Below are positions 4,791 through 6,165 of a stretch of DNA of 6,165 bases, piece after piece. This DNA is from Patescibacteria group bacterium (GTDB lineage: Bacteria > Patescibacteriota > Microgenomatia > UBA1400 > MFAQ01). The first letter of the stretch is position 1; every line of letters begins with the position of its first letter. Location of the stretch: positions 1-6,165 of the forward strand of contig JAHITH010000075.1 in assembly GCA_018817845.1 (NCBI GenBank). The letters run 5' to 3'. Below the pieces are notes generated by a model. It was not told the DNA's origin and searched no databases. It saw only the letters and a list, made by a program, of their open reading frames with translations. The translations under genes and the position numbers were made by a program.

Positions 4791-5600
4791 TTATTTTTTA
4801 AGCATCTTCTTTTGATTTGGGAGATAATTTTTAGAGCTAGATATTTTTTCACCACTTTTTATTTCTAAATCTCTGCGAGCACTTCCGGCTACGGCACCAC
4901 CTTCTTGAGCATTTTTGTTTTTGGCGATTTTTGTAGTAGAAGCTTCTCCCAGCATCGAGAAAATTAACTCCAGATCATCCATGTGGTCTCTAAGATTTTC
5001 TCGATTTAAGCCTTTAAACTTTTTGTATTGAGATGGAGTCATGCCAAAGGCGGCTTTGGAAATTTCGGCAGTTAAAATCGCATACTCACGACTTTCGCCA
5101 ACATTTCTTTTTTTCCACTCATCGGTCAAGGTTTCTCTAATCTCAATCCCGCGCATTCTTTTTTCTATCCAAGAGTCGGGGTAACCCTTAGCTTTATATA
5201 GGGCCCTGGTGCGCTTAGTAGCTAATTCTGGATCTTCGATTTCTTGGATTCGTTCGTAACCAACTCTAGCCAGCCAACGTTTAAAGGGTTCGGCTTTTGG
5301 TGATGGAATGGATTGGATAATACGAAAAATGCTTTCGGTATTGGCACAATCTGTTTGGCGCATTTTACCGTCAGAGGCTTTTAGTTTTAACTGTCGACAA
5401 ATTGTCGACAGTTCAAGATTTCCCTCATTTTTAACACGAATTTTCATCTTAAACCAATAGTCGCGCGGATTAACACTATCAGTAAGTACCTCGACAATGT
5501 CAACAACAGAAAACCACCACTCGTTTTGATGAATGGTTTTTCTAACTCTCTTGCCTTTAAAGATGGCAATCTTGGTGGTTTGGCTTAACGTATTCGTCAT
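4791..5600 (-). CDS. Bro-N domain protein, DinD-like
   Basis: This is a complete 269-residue protein. The N-terminal Bro-N (prophage antirepressor-like) domain covers about residues 10-115, with WWFSVVDIVEVLTDS, YWFKMKIR, LSTICRQLKL (64-73) and TDCANTESIFRIIQSIPSPKAEPFKRWLA. The C-terminal half (REYAILTAEISKAAFGMTP, GLNRENLRDHMDDLELIFSMLGEA, GGAVAGSARRDLE, SSKNYLP) is that of the DinD-like group. E. coli DinD is SOS-induced and inhibits RecA filament activity; whether this protein does so is unknown. Between NKNAQ (229-232) and EGGAVAG about a dozen residues that I recall in relatives (a GFxEN...AK segment) appear to be missing, in frame. The gene has its own strong promoter and a leader of about 8 bases, without a Shine-Dalgarno. 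No phage genes lie nearby. Confidence 0.88.
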   Translation of the reverse strand: MTNTLSQTTKIAIFKGKRVRKTIHQNEWWFSVVDIVEVLTDSVNPRDYWFKMKIRVKNEGNLELSTICRQLKLKASDGKMRQTDCANTESIFRIIQSIPSPKAEPFKRWLARVGYERIQEIEDPELATKRTRALYKAKGYPDSWIEKRMRGIEIRETLTDEWKKRNVGESREYAILTAEISKAAFGMTPSQYKKFKGLNRENLRDHMDDLELIFSMLGEASTTKIAKNKNAQEGGAVAGSARRDLEIKSGEKISSSKNYLPNQKKMLKK

Positions 5601-5614
5601 ATCTTCGGGTTAAG

Positions 5615-5642
5615 TTTATATCAGCCCCGACGAGTTTGTCAA
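5615..5642 (-). promoter_or_regulatory. Sigma70-type promoter of the Bro-N gene
   Basis: The minus strand has TTGACA (5637-5642), a 16-base spacer and TATAAA (5615-5620), the best match to the sigma70 consensus in the window. The -10 ends 14 bases before the ATG, giving a leader of about 8 bases. The -35 lies 2 bases after the stop of the upstream phosphohexomutase gene. No E. coli-type LexA box (CTG-N10-CAG) is evident in this short gap. Confidence 0.8.
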
Positions 5643-5644
5643 TA

Positions 5645-6165
5645 CTATATTTTAATAAGGTTTTGGGCGAAGGTGAGGGCGTCGGCTAGGAGTTTGTCTG
5701 CTTTTTCGGCTGTGTTTGCCTCTACAAACACTCTGAATTCTGGGGCGTTGCTAGAAGGTCTAAACAAGACCCAGTTGTGGTCATCGATTATTAGTTTTAA
5801 GCCGTCTGTCTCGTCTACGGCTTGTGTCTTGATGAAATCCTTGGCTTTTTCTAGAATTAGGGCATTTTTTTCTGTGGGACAATCAAATTTATTTCGTCGA
5901 AGATAATATATTGGTAGATCAGAAATTAATTCTGAAAGAGTTTTGCCGGTTGAACTTAGTATGTTTAAGACCTTTATCATGCTGGTTCCCCCGTCTCTGC
6001 TTAGCATTACGTCTTTGTAAACTCCTCCACCGTTACTTTCGAAACCAAAACCGGCGTTATTTTCTTTCATGGTAGCTACTACAAATGGTGAACCAACCTT
6101 GGTTCTAATTATATTTTTACCGATACTATTTATTACATTGCTTACGTTGACTGGAACCACAATAG
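5645..6165 (-). CDS. Phosphomannomutase/phosphoglucomutase, C-terminal part
   Basis: This open frame enters from the right edge and ends at TAG 5645-5647. The 173 codons present cover the end of domain 3 and domain 4 of an alpha-D-phosphohexomutase, which interconverts hexose 1- and 6-phosphates for nucleotide-sugar and cell-surface glycan synthesis. The sugar-binding loop reads GFGFESNGGG (bases about 6023-6052), keeping the Glu and Ser of the usual GExSG motif. The phosphate-binding loop reads RPSSNAPEFR (5732-5761), a variant of RPSGTEPxxR typical of the PMM/PGM group. The catalytic phosphoserine region lies outside the window, so phosphoglucosamine mutase or phosphoglucomutase specificity cannot be excluded. 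A GTG at 6158-6160 is internal and not the true start. The Bro-N promoter begins 2 bases after the stop. Confidence 0.9.
   Translation of the reverse strand, partial: IVVPVNVSNVINSIGKNIIRTKVGSPFVVATMKENNAGFGFESNGGGVYKDVMLSRDGGTSMIKVLNILSSTGKTLSELISDLPIYYLRRNKFDCPTEKNALILEKAKDFIKTQAVDETDGLKLIIDDHNWVLFRPSSNAPEFRVFVEANTAEKADKLLADALTFAQNLIKI

Noticed and set aside
5673..5906. Plus-strand 77-codon frame opposite the phosphohexomutase
   Set aside because: It is antisense to the conserved C-terminal domain and has no start signals.
1..6165. tRNA genes, rRNA or CRISPR arrays
   Set aside because: No TTCGA-type T-arm with a matching acceptor stem, no rRNA-like sequence and no regularly spaced repeats were seen on either strand.

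Overview
The window is a compact bacterial chromosome segment of moderate-to-low GC. Seven of its eight genes lie on the minus strand. The gene content, small intergenic gaps, near absence of Shine-Dalgarno sites on the minus-strand genes and the style of the Bro-N and phosphohexomutase proteins suggest a member of the Candidate Phyla Radiation (Patescibacteria). This assignment is an inference from protein style, since no rRNA or other marker gene is present.

Read in the direction of transcription, from high to low coordinates, the layout is as follows. (1) The C-terminal part of a phosphomannomutase/phosphoglucomutase, cut by the right edge. (2) A Bro-N/DinD-like protein with its own near-consensus sigma70 promoter. 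(3) A gap of about 445 bases holding the only plus-strand unit: a 30-codon ORF with a perfect Shine-Dalgarno, a structured leader and an intrinsic terminator. (4) A MazG-type nucleotide pyrophosphohydrolase. (5) A small ASCH/DUF3850-type protein. (6) A metallo-beta-lactamase-fold hydrolase of the RNase Z-like group. (7) A class I SAM methyltransferase. (8) Phosphoenolpyruvate synthase (ppsA), cut by the left edge.

The minus-strand genes look like separately promoted single genes rather than one operon. Four of them (MazG, ASCH, MBL, ppsA) have a TATACT hexamer 9-36 bases before the start codon, and the methyltransferase has an extended -10 (TGCTAAAAT). MazG and ASCH share a nearly identical 23-bp promoter segment, which looks like a recent duplication. 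Intergenic spaces are rich in hairpin-forming repeats, including a 26-bp exact direct repeat in two places and a 16-bp perfect palindrome abutting the MBL promoter.

Functionally, ppsA and the phosphohexomutase belong to central and sugar-phosphate metabolism. MazG is nucleotide-pool housecleaning. The ASCH, MBL and methyltransferase genes have plausible but unproven RNA-related or small-molecule roles. The most unusual item is the plus-strand small gene at 4518-4610. Its peptide has an uninterrupted a/d heptad register of large hydrophobic residues from end to end.
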